Of a stretch of DNA of 19,397 bases, positions 1 to 7,110 are shown in pieces. Made by a program: the position numbers and the translations under genes. Within the stretch, counting starts at the first letter, position 1, and the number at the start of each line of letters is the position of its first letter. The stretch is from Oligoflexaceae bacterium. Its GTDB lineage: Bacteria; Bdellovibrionota_B; Oligoflexia; Oligoflexales; Oligoflexaceae. The notes beneath the pieces were generated by a model. The model did no database searches, was not told the origin of the DNA, and was given only the letters and a program-made list of their open reading frames with translations. The stretch lies in the NCBI GenBank assembly GCA_947474445.1, contig CANJJY010000029.1:1-19397 (forward strand). Direction: 5' to 3'.

Positions 1-339
1 GATTGGAACGGCGCAGGTTGCCACACTAACTTCTCGACAGCTGCCATGCGTCAGTCCTATCAAAAGTGTGTTCAAGCCGCTCAAGTTCTTGGTGAGCGTC
101 ATGAACTGCACATATCCAACTACGGTGCCGGCATCGAAGAACGCCTCACAGGTCAGCATGAAACCTGTTCTTTCCGCGAATACAAATACGGTGTTTCTGA
201 TCGCGGCGCCTCGGTCCGGATTCCATGGCAAGTCGCCCAAGAAGGCCGTGGGTACATCGAAGATCGTCGCCCTGCTGCCAACTGTGATCCGTACGTCGTC
301 ACTCAATTGATTACCGAAACTGTTTGTAGCCGCATCTAA
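1..339 (+). CDS. glnII: Type II (eukaryotic-type) glutamine synthetase, C-terminal part (5' end outside the window)
   Basis: Reading frame 1 is open from the first base to a TAA at 337-339 and gives 112 residues that begin DWNGAGCHTNFST and contain ERLTGQHET, DRGASVRIP, GYIEDRRPAANCDPYVVT. These are the hallmark C-terminal catalytic-domain blocks of glutamine synthetase type II (GSII, about 330-370 residues), the family found in eukaryotes, rhizobia and actinomycetes. The enzyme makes glutamine from glutamate, ammonia and ATP in the cytoplasm. The first in-window ATG (position 46) lies in the middle of a conserved block and is not the start, so the gene is partial at the window edge, not truncated biologically as far as can be seen. 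The GSI and GSIII signatures are not present. A strong terminator follows. Confidence 0.93.
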   Translation, partial: DWNGAGCHTNFSTAAMRQSYQKCVQAAQVLGERHELHISNYGAGIEERLTGQHETCSFREYKYGVSDRGASVRIPWQVAQEGRGYIEDRRPAANCDPYVVTQLITETVCSRI

Positions 340-368
340 GGCTCAGACTTATTTTTTAAGCTACGTTG

Positions 369-400
369 GGTCTGAGTTCTAAACTCAGACCTTTTTCTTT
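369..400 (+). terminator. Rho-independent terminator after glnII
   Basis: GGTCTGAG (369-376), a 7-nt loop and CTCAGACC (384-391) form a perfect 8-bp stem followed by TTTTTCTTT. It lies 30 bp after the glnII stop. An extra CTCAGAC at 342-348 could pair with the left arm instead, giving an alternative fold. Confidence 0.85.
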
Positions 401-491
401 TGATCCGCGGCTCCTTTCCCGCCTTTTATCCGCCACTCTTGCTCAGCCGTTCCTCTCAATCAATCTAATGTAGGAAGTATTGCCCAGTCAC

Positions 492-526
492 GCCTATTTG
501 GTAGGCAATTGCGTTTCCTTTTAGGC
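492..526. repeat. GCCTA / TAGGC / TAGGC motif cluster in the leader of the Mla operon
   Basis: GCCTA at 492-496 and TAGGC at 502-506 form a small inverted repeat, and a second TAGGC (within TAGGCAA, shared with the first) lies at 522-526, 20 bp (two helical turns) after the first. It sits about 70-105 bp before the first gene of the operon, so it could be an operator, but the motifs are short. Nothing else is recognisable in 401-597 apart from an imperfect hairpin near 555-574 (GGGCGG.../...CCTCCC). Confidence 0.2.
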
Positions 527-597
527 AAAAAACGAGCAAGCTAAATCTCTTACTGGGCGGGAATGATTCCTCCCACGTTGCTCACACCAGGTTGTGC

Positions 598-1083
598 ATG
601 AAACGCCTTTTGATTTATTTTTCTGCCTTCATTCAAACGGCTTGCCTCTCCGCTTTTTTTGGTTCCCAAGATCCTCAGAGCGATCGTTACCGACTCGGCC
701 ACCTCGATGCGAATTGGGAAAAAATCGACCCAGCCGGAGCGGATCAGGCCTATCGCCACCGACAGAATCATTCTGTTTTTAGTATCAGCTCAGCCTGCGG
801 CGATGAACGTCTGCGCTCTCTCGAAGACCTTTTGAACGACATGCAAACGCAATTGAGCAACGTCGAGACGACTTCGCCTCCCGCCTACCGGACGATAGAA
901 GGGCACGCCGTGATCCTCAGTGAGACGAAGGGCAACATCGATGGCCAGCCCATGACGATGCGAGCGGCCGTCCTTCGCAGCAAACGGTGCATCTATGATT
1001 TCGTCCTGGCGGGCCCGAACATGAGCGGCGATGACCGTGCAAGCTTTGATCAGCTGCTCCAGAGTTTTCGAGAAACGAAATAG
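598..1083 (+). CDS. Exported, lipoprotein-like protein heading the Mla-type operon
   Basis: Product of about 161 residues starting MKRLLIYFSAF. A TTG at 592 is possible, but the ATG at 598 has a weak AGG seven bases upstream and begins directly with a signal-like stretch. The N-terminus is hydrophobic and contains a cysteine in IQTAC, an imperfect lipobox, so lipidation is possible but not certain. The rest is mixed alpha/beta, with YRLGHLDANWEKI near residues 30-42, HSVFSISSACGDER and a C-terminal RCIYDFVLAGP. I do not know a named function. Proteins of similar size and style are found beside MlaE genes in delta-proteobacteria-like genomes (recalled, not searched). The position 63 bp upstream of mlaE on the same strand suggests an envelope accessory part of the lipid transporter, inferred from context only. 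Confidence 0.7.
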   Translation: MKRLLIYFSAFIQTACLSAFFGSQDPQSDRYRLGHLDANWEKIDPAGADQAYRHRQNHSVFSISSACGDERLRSLEDLLNDMQTQLSNVETTSPPAYRTIEGHAVILSETKGNIDGQPMTMRAAVLRSKRCIYDFVLAGPNMSGDDRASFDQLLQSFRETK

Positions 1084-1146
1084 CAAAAGAATCTTCTGCC
1101 ACAGCGATCAGAGGCAGAGGGTGCGCTGCGAGGAGACTTCTCAGGC

Positions 1147-1947
1147 ATGTTTCGACCTTCACATTTATTCCATTCATTCCTCATCCGTTTAGGAGCACCT
1201 TGGGCGACAGCGGGACTCGTGACCTTTGATTTTTTGGCTTTAACCTGGGATGTATTCATCGCTTTGCCGTCGGCTCTGCTCGCGCCAGGGGTGATCATGG
1301 AACGTTTTCAAGCGCTCGTCGTTCGCTCCACAGTGCTGGTTGCCGTCACGTCCTTTGCCACGGGTGCGGCTCTCGCTTTGCAATTCGGCGAAGGAATGTC
1401 TCGCTTCGGCGGCAAACTCTACGTTCCTAACATCGTCGCCTTCGCCATCGTGCGCGCCCTGGGTCCAATCTTCGCCTGTCTGATGGTTGCTGCGCGGTCA
1501 GGAGGCGGCGTTGCCGCCGAAATCGGTTCGATGAAAATCACCCAGCAGATCGACGCCCTGCAGGCCTTGGGTGGACAGGCGAGCGACAAGCTCATCGCTC
1601 CCATCGTCATCGCGTTAGCGCTCGGCTTGCCTCTTCTAACTTTTATTGCCGATGTCGCCGGTATCACCGGGGGACTCCTCGCGTCATCGAGCAGTCTGTC
1701 GATCGCACCGGCGCTCTACCTTCAAAAGACCTTTGAATCAATCCATGCGCACGACTTGGTCGTCAGCTTTTTCAAGACAGCTTTCTTTGGGGGCACGATC
1801 GGTTTGATCGCCTGTTTCCATGGCCTCAGAACCAGCGCGGGTACCGCCGGCATAGGTCTCGCAACGACGGCGGCGATTGTCGCGGCTAATATCTTCGTTC
1901 TCGTCGGCGATCTACTGATCACCAAAACCCTGTGGATATTCCAGTGA
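1147..1947 (+). CDS. mlaE: MlaE-family ABC transporter permease
   Basis: 266 residues with about five hydrophobic segments and the family signature RSGGGVAAEIGSMKITQQIDALQALG near residues 117-142, which matches the MlaE/YrbE motif (RSGAA.AAE.GTM..TEQIDAL). MlaE is the inner-membrane permease of the Mla/Mce phospholipid transporters, which move lipids between inner and outer membranes with an MlaF-type ATPase and an MCE-domain protein. The start is ATG 1147 with AGGAG at 1131-1135, a slightly long spacing. The 3' end overlaps the next gene through GTGA, indicating translational coupling. Length is typical for the family (about 255-270). Confidence 0.93.
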   Translation: MFRPSHLFHSFLIRLGAPWATAGLVTFDFLALTWDVFIALPSALLAPGVIMERFQALVVRSTVLVAVTSFATGAALALQFGEGMSRFGGKLYVPNIVAFAIVRALGPIFACLMVAARSGGGVAAEIGSMKITQQIDALQALGGQASDKLIAPIVIALALGLPLLTFIADVAGITGGLLASSSSLSIAPALYLQKTFESIHAHDLVVSFFKTAFFGGTIGLIACFHGLRTSAGTAGIGLATTAAIVAANIFVLVGDLLITKTLWIFQ

Positions 1948-2693
1948 AGCAAGAACCCGCGTCCATTATCCTATCGGTCCGAGGGCTAGAAACCCGTTTC
2001 GGTTCCCATGTCATTCACCATGAACTCGACCTCGATGTGCAAAGCGGGGAGCTCCTCGTGTTGTTCGGCGGCAGCGGAACAGGCAAAAGCACTTTGCTGC
2101 GCGCTCTGATCGGACTCGACCGCGCGGCGGGCGGCTCTATTGAATTCGAAGGAGAAAGTGTGGAGTTCCAAAGCGAGCGCAGCTGGCGCGAAGTGAGGCG
2201 GCGCATCGGCTACTCTTTTCAAAATGGGGCCCTATTCGACAGTCTCAGCGTCGGCGAGAATCTCGAGTACCCTCTGCGCGAATTCACTCGCTTGTCGGCC
2301 GATGAACGGCGCAAGGCCTCTGATGAGATGCTCGAGCGCGTGGGTCTACCCGGCATCCGCTCTCTCTACCCAGCTCAACTCAGCGGCGGCATGCAAAAGC
2401 GAGCGGGTCTCGCGCGCACGCTGATGCTCGATCCGACCGTGATCCTTTACGACGAACCAACGGCTGGTCTCGACCCGGCTAACACCAAGATGATGGCGGC
2501 ACTGATGCTCGATTTAAAGGCCCAGGGGCGAACCGGTATTCTCGTGACTCACGATGTTCCCTGTGCCCGTATGGTAGGGGATCGATTTGCTTTTCTTCAA
2601 GACAAAAAAATAGCGGTCATTCAAACGCGAAACGAACTGGAAGCGGCAGCAGACCCGCGGCTCGCTGCCTATATGCAAGGAGACATCGCATGA
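1944..2693 (+). CDS. mlaF: MlaF-family ABC transporter ATPase
   Basis: 249-residue nucleotide-binding subunit. Walker A is GGSGTGKST, the Q-loop lies in SFQNGALFDSLSV (typical of MlaF), the ABC signature is LSGGMQKRAGLAR, Walker B is VILYDEPTAGLDP and the H-loop is VTHD. All catalytic elements are intact. I chose the GTG at 1944, which overlaps the mlaE stop as GTGA and has GTGGA seven bases upstream. A GTG at 1932 would add four residues but lacks a ribosome site. The stop overlaps the following Mce gene as ATGA. The product powers lipid movement by the MlaE/MlaD complex at the inner face of the inner membrane. Confidence 0.95.
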   Translation: MKQEPASIILSVRGLETRFGSHVIHHELDLDVQSGELLVLFGGSGTGKSTLLRALIGLDRAAGGSIEFEGESVEFQSERSWREVRRRIGYSFQNGALFDSLSVGENLEYPLREFTRLSADERRKASDEMLERVGLPGIRSLYPAQLSGGMQKRAGLARTLMLDPTVILYDEPTAGLDPANTKMMAALMLDLKAQGRTGILVTHDVPCARMVGDRFAFLQDKKIAVIQTRNELEAAADPRLAAYMQGDIA

Positions 2694-3538
2694 AAGTTGC
2701 GCACATCAAAACCCGCATCTATCTCGGAGCTTTTCTCATCGGACTTGTGGCCCTCGCCAGCCTCTGCATCTTGCTCGCCGGCGATAGTTTCAATTTTTTC
2801 AAGAGCACTCAAACCTACCGGGCAAGCTTTGCTACGACGGCAGGCCTCGTCGCGGGGGCTCCGGTTCGCATGGGTGGCGTCGAAATCGGGCGGGTCGTCG
2901 GCATTCAGATTGAAGCCAAGGGCGATCACATCGTTAATATAGCCAAGCTCCGTATTGATTCCCCCTACTATGAATTGATTCGCAGCGATGCCAGCGTAAG
3001 CATGGATACCCAAGGATTGCTCGGTGATAAGTACATCACCCTCTTCGCCGGCTCCTCGACCGACCCACTCGCTCCCGACGAACTGATCGCTACGCGGGAA
3101 AACAATGGTCTCTCGCAGGCGATGGAGAAATCGAATCAGATTCTCGATCGAGTCAATAGCGTGAGCGCCAAACTCGATACCTTTGCTGACAGTCTCCCTG
3201 AAAGCACAGCGATGAATGCGATGGGCCGCGATTTTGCAGCCTCAGCGCAATCGCTCCGGCAACTCCTCAAGAAACTGAGCTCCGATGATTCGCTCATCGC
3301 CGAACTGAATGAACCAGCCGCAAAAGCATCGCTAATCAAGACTCTCGGCAGTATGGAGAGCGCTGCTGCCCACGCGGATTCGATCGCGCAGAAAATTGAT
3401 CTAGGTCAAGGCACCTTGGGGGCACTCATCAATGATAAGAGTCTATATGAAGACCTCAGGGAAATGCTCGGCCATCGCGAGCGCTCAAAAATCGTAAGGC
3501 GCACTCTGATTGAAGCAGCAGCCCCTCGTGACAAGTAA
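2690..3538 (+). CDS. mlaD: MlaD-like MCE-domain protein (substrate-binding subunit)
   Basis: 282 residues. One N-terminal membrane anchor (residues about 10-30, LGAFLIGLVALASLCILLAG) is followed by an MCE domain at about 40-120, with AGLVAGAPVRMGGVEIGRV and DTQGLLGDKYITLFAG as the clearest family blocks. The rest is a long helical tail (LDTFADSLPES, SLRQLLKKLSSDD) ending in GTLGALINDKSLYEDLREMLG, a feature of the longer Mce-type proteins of delta-proteobacteria. The ATGA overlap with mlaF indicates coupling. MCE proteins form hexameric rings that pass lipid between permease and periplasm. No MlaC or MlaB gene follows, so this is a reduced Mla set, or those parts are elsewhere. Confidence 0.93.
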   Translation: MKVAHIKTRIYLGAFLIGLVALASLCILLAGDSFNFFKSTQTYRASFATTAGLVAGAPVRMGGVEIGRVVGIQIEAKGDHIVNIAKLRIDSPYYELIRSDASVSMDTQGLLGDKYITLFAGSSTDPLAPDELIATRENNGLSQAMEKSNQILDRVNSVSAKLDTFADSLPESTAMNAMGRDFAASAQSLRQLLKKLSSDDSLIAELNEPAAKASLIKTLGSMESAAAHADSIAQKIDLGQGTLGALINDKSLYEDLREMLGHRERSKIVRRTLIEAAAPRDK

Positions 3539-3552
3539 AATCGATGAAGCGG

Positions 3553-3584
3553 CAAACGCCCTGCTCACGCGAGCCGGGCGTTTG
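3553..3584. terminator. Strong hairpin between convergent mlaD and csbD-like genes
   Basis: CAAACGCCC (3553-3561) pairs with GGGCGTTTG (3576-3584), and inside it GCTC pairs with GAGC around an ACGC loop. The result is 13 bp interrupted by one T/C mismatch. No proper T-tract follows on either strand, so it may act as a shared, inefficient or processing-type terminator for the convergent genes. Confidence 0.55.
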
Positions 3585-3604
3585 TTCAAAGGCGGCAGGC
3601 GACC

Positions 3605-3820
3605 TCAGTTTTTCAGGTCAGAATTCAAGCCTTTGATGTAGTGGTCGAGTTCTTTTTCTGCATTCTCTTTTTCCCAACCATAGCGCTCTTGCAATTTGCC
3701 GACGAGTTTGTCTTTCTTGCCAGCAATCAGCTCAAAGTCATCGTCGGTGAGCTTGGCCCATTTAGTCCGAATATCTCCTTTAAGATTCTTCCACTGACCT
3801 TCTAGTTGATCCCAGTTCAT
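3605..3820 (-). CDS. CsbD-family small stress protein (YjbJ-like)
   Basis: 71 residues starting MNWDQLEGQW, with the CsbD-family pattern NW.Q..G.WK..KG, KLTDDDFELIAGKKDKLVGK and QERYGWEKENAEKEL. It closely resembles E. coli YjbJ (69 residues) as recalled. The reading frame extends 28 codons upstream, but only the ATG at 3820 has a ribosome site (GGAG) and matches the family start. CsbD proteins are abundant, acidic/basic helical stress proteins of unknown mechanism, often induced in stationary phase or osmotic stress. A sigma-54-type -24/-12 element lies 47-62 bp upstream, so expression may depend on RpoN here. Confidence 0.93.
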   Translation of the reverse strand: MNWDQLEGQWKNLKGDIRTKWAKLTDDDFELIAGKKDKLVGKLQERYGWEKENAEKELDHYIKGLNSDLKN

Positions 3821-3866
3821 TCGGCGCTCCTTGAGTGAACGTTTGAGAAACATACAGATTGCCCAA

Positions 3867-3882
3867 TACACTTTCTGTGCCA
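3867..3882 (-). promoter_or_regulatory. Candidate sigma-54 (-24/-12) promoter of the CsbD-like gene
   Basis: Read on the - strand: TGGCACAGAAAGTGTA, preceded by C. Against the sigma-54 consensus (YTGGCACR-N4-TTGCW) the -24 part is perfect and the invariant GG/G spacing is right, while the -12 part is GTGTA instead of TTGCA. The predicted start is near 3856, giving a leader of about 36 nt before the ATG. Upstream, TGTCG appears twice as direct half-sites 18 bp apart (within 3891-3914), which is only suggestive of activator binding. Confidence 0.5.
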
Positions 3883-3914
3883 GGTCTCGTCGACAGCGAT
3901 CCAAGACGCGACAT

Positions 3915-4278
3915 GAGTCGGTTCTAAATGCACAAAAATAAGCACTTTTTACTTCTTTTATTGCGAAAATTGACTCTCATCAAAGGATTTCAATACCTCA
4001 AACCCATTTCAATGATGCTTATATGCGCCCCATAAACAGGCCGGACGCCCGATGTGTGTAGGACGATGCGACCGATTTTTGAGACCATGCAGGTTTTAGA
4101 CTACATGTGACATTTTGGTGAGTTAAGAAATGCGCCTCTGATAAGGCTCACGCTACCTTCGCAGCGCTTTAAATGATGAACCAATCGGCCTTTTAGTTCA
4201 GCCTTTTAGCAGATTTATTGTATGTCCGCGCTGCAGGTGCCGATAGACGGCTTGAGAGTTAGAGAATTGGAGGCATCA
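3915..4278. other. Gene-free divergent region between csbD-like gene and protease
   Basis: About 360 bp of AT-richer sequence without a credible ORF. A TTGACT at 3970-3975 (+) is -35-like but lacks a convincing -10. The octamer CCTTTTAG is repeated at 4189-4196 and 4202-4209 shortly before the protease gene. An in-frame ATG at 4222 upstream of the protease start has no ribosome site and its extra residues are not signal-like. No RNA or mobile-element signature was recognised. Confidence 0.4.
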
Positions 4279-5259
4279 ATGAAATCTTTCACGCCGGTAA
4301 GAGTCAGCCTTGCGCTTGGCTGTCTTTGGCTATCTCTCGTCAATGGACTCTCCTGCCGAGCCGGCTCAGCCCGTGAGGCTCAGGGAAGTCAACTCTATCA
4401 AGGTGATGGAAAAGCGGGTGAAAGCAGCGGCAGCTCAGGCGGTAGTCGCCTGCAACAGGGCACCGCTGCAACGGCGGCTCCGGCTCGTTGTCCTTCTGCC
4501 CTCAACATCGTCGGTGGTAAAGCCGTCAGTGAGGATGATCTCGTCGCCGGCGCAACCGTGAAGATTTGGATCCGCAATCAAAAATTTTGCTCGGCGACCC
4601 TCCTTGGTCCTCAGCAGATCGTGACGGCGGCTCACTGCTTTAAAGATGTTCAATCGGCTGACGAACTCCGCCTCGGTTTTGGCTTGGCGGGAACCGTGGA
4701 TAGTGATGTGAAGGTGAAAGGATTCAAGATTCACCCAGAGTTTACTGGCGTCACCGGTGATGACAATGGCCTGACGCTTCATCCCCTGCACGATGTCGCT
4801 GTGGTGACCTTTGAAGGAACTCTCGGCGAGGGAGCGAGACCGGTCGCTCTTGCGACTTCGGAAAATCTCTACCCTGGCATTCCTGCTTTAGTCGCCGGCT
4901 ACGGCTCGTATAGTACCACGGACAAAACTAGGCGCAATCTCACGCAGGTCGAACTTGAAATCGCCTCGATCCGTACCGACTTGCGCGAACTCCAGCTAAA
5001 GACAGGTGACGCCAAGGGCGCTTGTTTTGGAGACTCGGGTGGGCCGACTTTTATTAAAGGTGAACAAGGCCAGTGTCTGCTGCTCGCTGGATCCACCACA
5101 GGACCAGGACGCGGCACTGATCTAAGCTGTGAGTCGGGAGGCGGTACCCTCATGGATTTAACCCGTTACCGGACTTGGATCCAATGCACCCTGGCCCAAC
5201 TTGGATCGCCCCTCTCTCCGCAGGGTGACGAAGAGGCCGAAAGCTGCCGCTCCGAATAG
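4279..5259 (+). CDS. Exported trypsin-fold (S1 family) serine protease
   Basis: 326 residues. I chose the ATG at 4279 because TTGGAGG lies five bases upstream and it starts a signal peptide (hydrophobic to about residue 25, then LSC, a possible lipobox with Cys26). A Gly/Ser/Gln-rich linker to about residue 70 precedes the S1 domain. That domain has IVGG at 77-80, His119 in TAAHC, Asp172 in HDVAV and Ser253 in GDSGGP, so the catalytic triad is complete. The residue six before the serine, which sets specificity in trypsin (Asp189), is Gly, so Arg/Lys preference is not supported. IVGG is preceded by Asn rather than Arg/Lys, so zymogen activation by a trypsin-like cut is unlikely. Probable role is extracellular or surface proteolysis; the substrate is unknown. 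It converges with the mpg gene. Confidence 0.9.
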   Translation: MKSFTPVRVSLALGCLWLSLVNGLSCRAGSAREAQGSQLYQGDGKAGESSGSSGGSRLQQGTAATAAPARCPSALNIVGGKAVSEDDLVAGATVKIWIRNQKFCSATLLGPQQIVTAAHCFKDVQSADELRLGFGLAGTVDSDVKVKGFKIHPEFTGVTGDDNGLTLHPLHDVAVVTFEGTLGEGARPVALATSENLYPGIPALVAGYGSYSTTDKTRRNLTQVELEIASIRTDLRELQLKTGDAKGACFGDSGGPTFIKGEQGQCLLLAGSTTGPGRGTDLSCESGGGTLMDLTRYRTWIQCTLAQLGSPLSPQGDEEAESCRSE

Positions 5260-5280
5260 CACTCGCATAAGGCTTGACGA

Positions 5281-5919
5281 TTACCGCGACTGCGGGAAAG
5301 GCCGCGAGAGACAAGGATGTTTCTTCAGCGCAAACCGCCACATTAAATCCAAACCCTCGCTGATTCCTATCCGCGGCCCTCTCGTAAGAGCCAGATGGTC
5401 GAGAGTTCTTTCGCTTGGTTCAAACAAGAACACCAAATCCTTATTGATGCCCTGCCCATCGAAACGCTTATCGATCGCCAGGGCTTGAGTCAATTTCCCT
5501 GGTCCATTGCAGAGCTCGTGTTCGGGTCTCACCTGAGGGATGTGCCTCAGTTTACGCATCGTTTCGATGCCATAGAGAGGCTGCAGAGCGCGAATGAGAA
5601 CCCCTTCTCCGCGACCCTCCACCCCACTCTTGATGTTCAAGCACCAATGAATACCATAGGACTGATAGACGTAAAGAGTTCCAGGCGTGGCAAACATCGA
5701 TCGATTGCGTGGAGTCATACCGCGAAAAGTATGACTCGCTGGATCATCCTCGGTGTAAGCTTCCGTCTCGCAGATCATGCCGCCGAGACAGTAGTTTTCC
5801 CAAACCCGCACCAGCACTTTGCCGAGAAGTTGCGGGGCGAGCTCTTCGGCACTGAGTTTAAAGAAATCAGGTGGCAAACGCCGCCCTAGGGTCGAAATTT
5901 TGCTCGATATGACATCCAT
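5281..5919 (-). CDS. mpg: 3-methyladenine DNA glycosylase (AAG/MPG family)
   Basis: 212 residues starting MDVISSKIST. The family core is complete: LLGKVLVR, ETEAYTEDDPASHTFRG (Glu53, Tyr55 and His63 correspond to the catalytic Glu and DNA-intercalation or base-pocket residues of human AAG), TPRNRSMF, PGTLYVYQSYGIHWCLNI and NGPGKLTQALAI. The enzyme excises alkylated purines such as 3-methyladenine and hypoxanthine, starting base-excision repair. The frame is open to an ATG at 5979, inside the upstream gene, but that has no ribosome site. ATG 5919 has GAGGGATGGGA upstream and leaves a 28-bp gap, so the two genes are probably co-transcribed. Confidence 0.94.
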   Translation of the reverse strand: MDVISSKISTLGRRLPPDFFKLSAEELAPQLLGKVLVRVWENYCLGGMICETEAYTEDDPASHTFRGMTPRNRSMFATPGTLYVYQSYGIHWCLNIKSGVEGRGEGVLIRALQPLYGIETMRKLRHIPQVRPEHELCNGPGKLTQALAIDKRFDGQGINKDLVFLFEPSERTLDHLALTRGPRIGISEGLDLMWRFALKKHPCLSRPFPQSR

Positions 5920-5947
5920 AGATTCCCATCCCTCTGCGTGCCTAGAT

Positions 5948-6847
5948 TTAAAGTGTGGGTGTCTGAGAGACGCGTTCATGAAACGAGGAGAGGAGACTAT
6001 AGCGAGACGGGACAGCCGAGAGCGATAAGCATCCCGATAGGACGTCTGCTTCCGTCTGCCTCCCCAATCGCAGATCGCGCGCCATCGAGTTTTCGTTGTC
6101 AGCTGTCATTTCAATCAGCCTTCTCAGAGTTTCCCCGAGATTTTCTTTAGAAGCGGTCCATTCCGGCCAGATTTCCCGGCCGAGACGATAGACTTCGGTC
6201 GAAAGCGCTTCGAGATCTTGACGAAAAAGCTGCCAGGCCGCGCCGTTGCTGGGCAGTCGATACGCTCCGCAGAGGGTGTTGAGAACCGTATTGCAAAACC
6301 ATTTGGCTTTGCGGCGATCGCAGGCGTCGACCGCCCACTGCCCTCCATAATCTCTGAGAGCCGCGAGAACGAGCCCCTCTGTGGAGCTGGGAGCACCCGG
6401 ACCTCCCCAAACGATTGTGCCGCTCGGACTCAAGCTATAGCGGTCGTTCTCATCCCGCTTGACGCCCCATGTTACCAGGCCTTTTCTCCAGGTGATGTCA
6501 GGCCTCGCGGAGCGATAAGGAGCGAGCAGCGGCTCGAGATAGCCGTTTCCGAGCAGAATGACGGTCCCTCCAAGATGCAGCCGAGGCAAATGCTGCTGCA
6601 TCGCCTCGGTTAAATGATAGCTCTTGACGAGAACAATGAAGGTGTCGCAGAGACCCTGAGTTTGATCGATCTTGAGATCGAACTCTTGGCCTTGCCAAAG
6701 TATTTTTGCGGTGATAACTCGCGGTCCCTCGTGGGCAAGCATCTGAAATGCGAGTTCCGCCTGAGATTTTTTGAGAAAAAAACCGAGCATATGACCTAAA
6801 GCACCTGGCCCTATGATACCGAGCACAGAAGTCTCCTCGCTCGACAT
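5948..6847 (-). CDS. panE: Ketopantoate reductase-like (PanE/ApbA family) oxidoreductase
   Basis: 299 residues, close to E. coli PanE (303). An N-terminal Rossmann motif GPGALG (12-17) is present in GIIGPGALGHMLG. The mid-region has KSYHLTEAM and LLGNG, like the family's KA/KS.Q..... and LQNG. The C-terminal helical domain has KAKWFCNTVLNTLCGAY (the K....N..N block with the catalytic Lys) and ENSMARDLRLGRQTEADVLSG (the SSM..D...GR.TE.D...G block with the catalytic Glu). PanE reduces 2-dehydropantoate to pantoate with NADPH in pantothenate/CoA synthesis. Sequence drift in several blocks means another 2-oxo acid substrate is possible. It probably shares a transcript with mpg. An extended -10 promoter lies about 70 bp upstream. 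Confidence 0.83.
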   Translation of the reverse strand: MSSEETSVLGIIGPGALGHMLGFFLKKSQAELAFQMLAHEGPRVITAKILWQGQEFDLKIDQTQGLCDTFIVLVKSYHLTEAMQQHLPRLHLGGTVILLGNGYLEPLLAPYRSARPDITWRKGLVTWGVKRDENDRYSLSPSGTIVWGGPGAPSSTEGLVLAALRDYGGQWAVDACDRRKAKWFCNTVLNTLCGAYRLPSNGAAWQLFRQDLEALSTEVYRLGREIWPEWTASKENLGETLRRLIEMTADNENSMARDLRLGRQTEADVLSGCLSLSAVPSRYSLLSSFHERVSQTPTL

Positions 6848-6916
6848 CGGACAGCTGAGCTGCGCATCCAGAGCTTCCAGCTGTTGGCGCTTTCCAATCT
6901 TAAACCATCTATCATG

Positions 6917-6925
6917 AGTATAGCA
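6917..6925 (-). promoter_or_regulatory. Possible extended -10 promoter for panE-mpg
   Basis: Read on the - strand: TGCTATACT, a TGN plus TATACT extended -10 (5/6 to TATAAT). The predicted start near 6910 lies about 60 bp before the panE ATG. No good -35 is seen, which is usual for extended -10 promoters. Confidence 0.4.
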
Positions 6926-7078
6926 TCCTGCTCAGTTCTAATGACCGAAGACGTCCATCAGTCGGACGAACAACGGCGGAAAATACTCTTTATATTAATA
7001 GATGCATGCGGAGTGAACAAGGGATGGAAGCGATTTTTAGGGACGCGTGATAAAAAGCGTGAGCCGGAGCTCAGTCTC

Positions 7079-7102
7079 AAAAAGGAAGGGAGGACTGCCC
7101 CC
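7079..7102 (-). terminator. Terminator of the candidate sRNA
   Basis: On the - strand GGGGG (7102-7098), loop CAGTC and CTCCC (7092-7088) form a 5-bp stem with one G-U pair, followed by TTCCTTTTT. A competing CCC/GGG pairing around TTC exists just upstream. The stem is modest. Confidence 0.45.
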
Positions 7103-7110
7103 GAAGGGAA

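Noticed and set aside
498..513. Sigma-54-like TTGGTAGGCAATTGCG before the Mla operon
   Set aside because: GG and GC are 9, not 10, bp apart, and sigma-54 does not tolerate altered spacing well.
4222..4278. Upstream ATG extending the protease by 19 residues
   Set aside because: No ribosome site, and the ATG at 4279 has TTGGAGG and starts the signal peptide.
7080..7092. CCCUUCCU in the sRNA is complementary to the glrK ribosome site AGGAAGGG
   Set aside because: Only 8 nt with no extension; pyrimidine runs match ribosome sites by chance.
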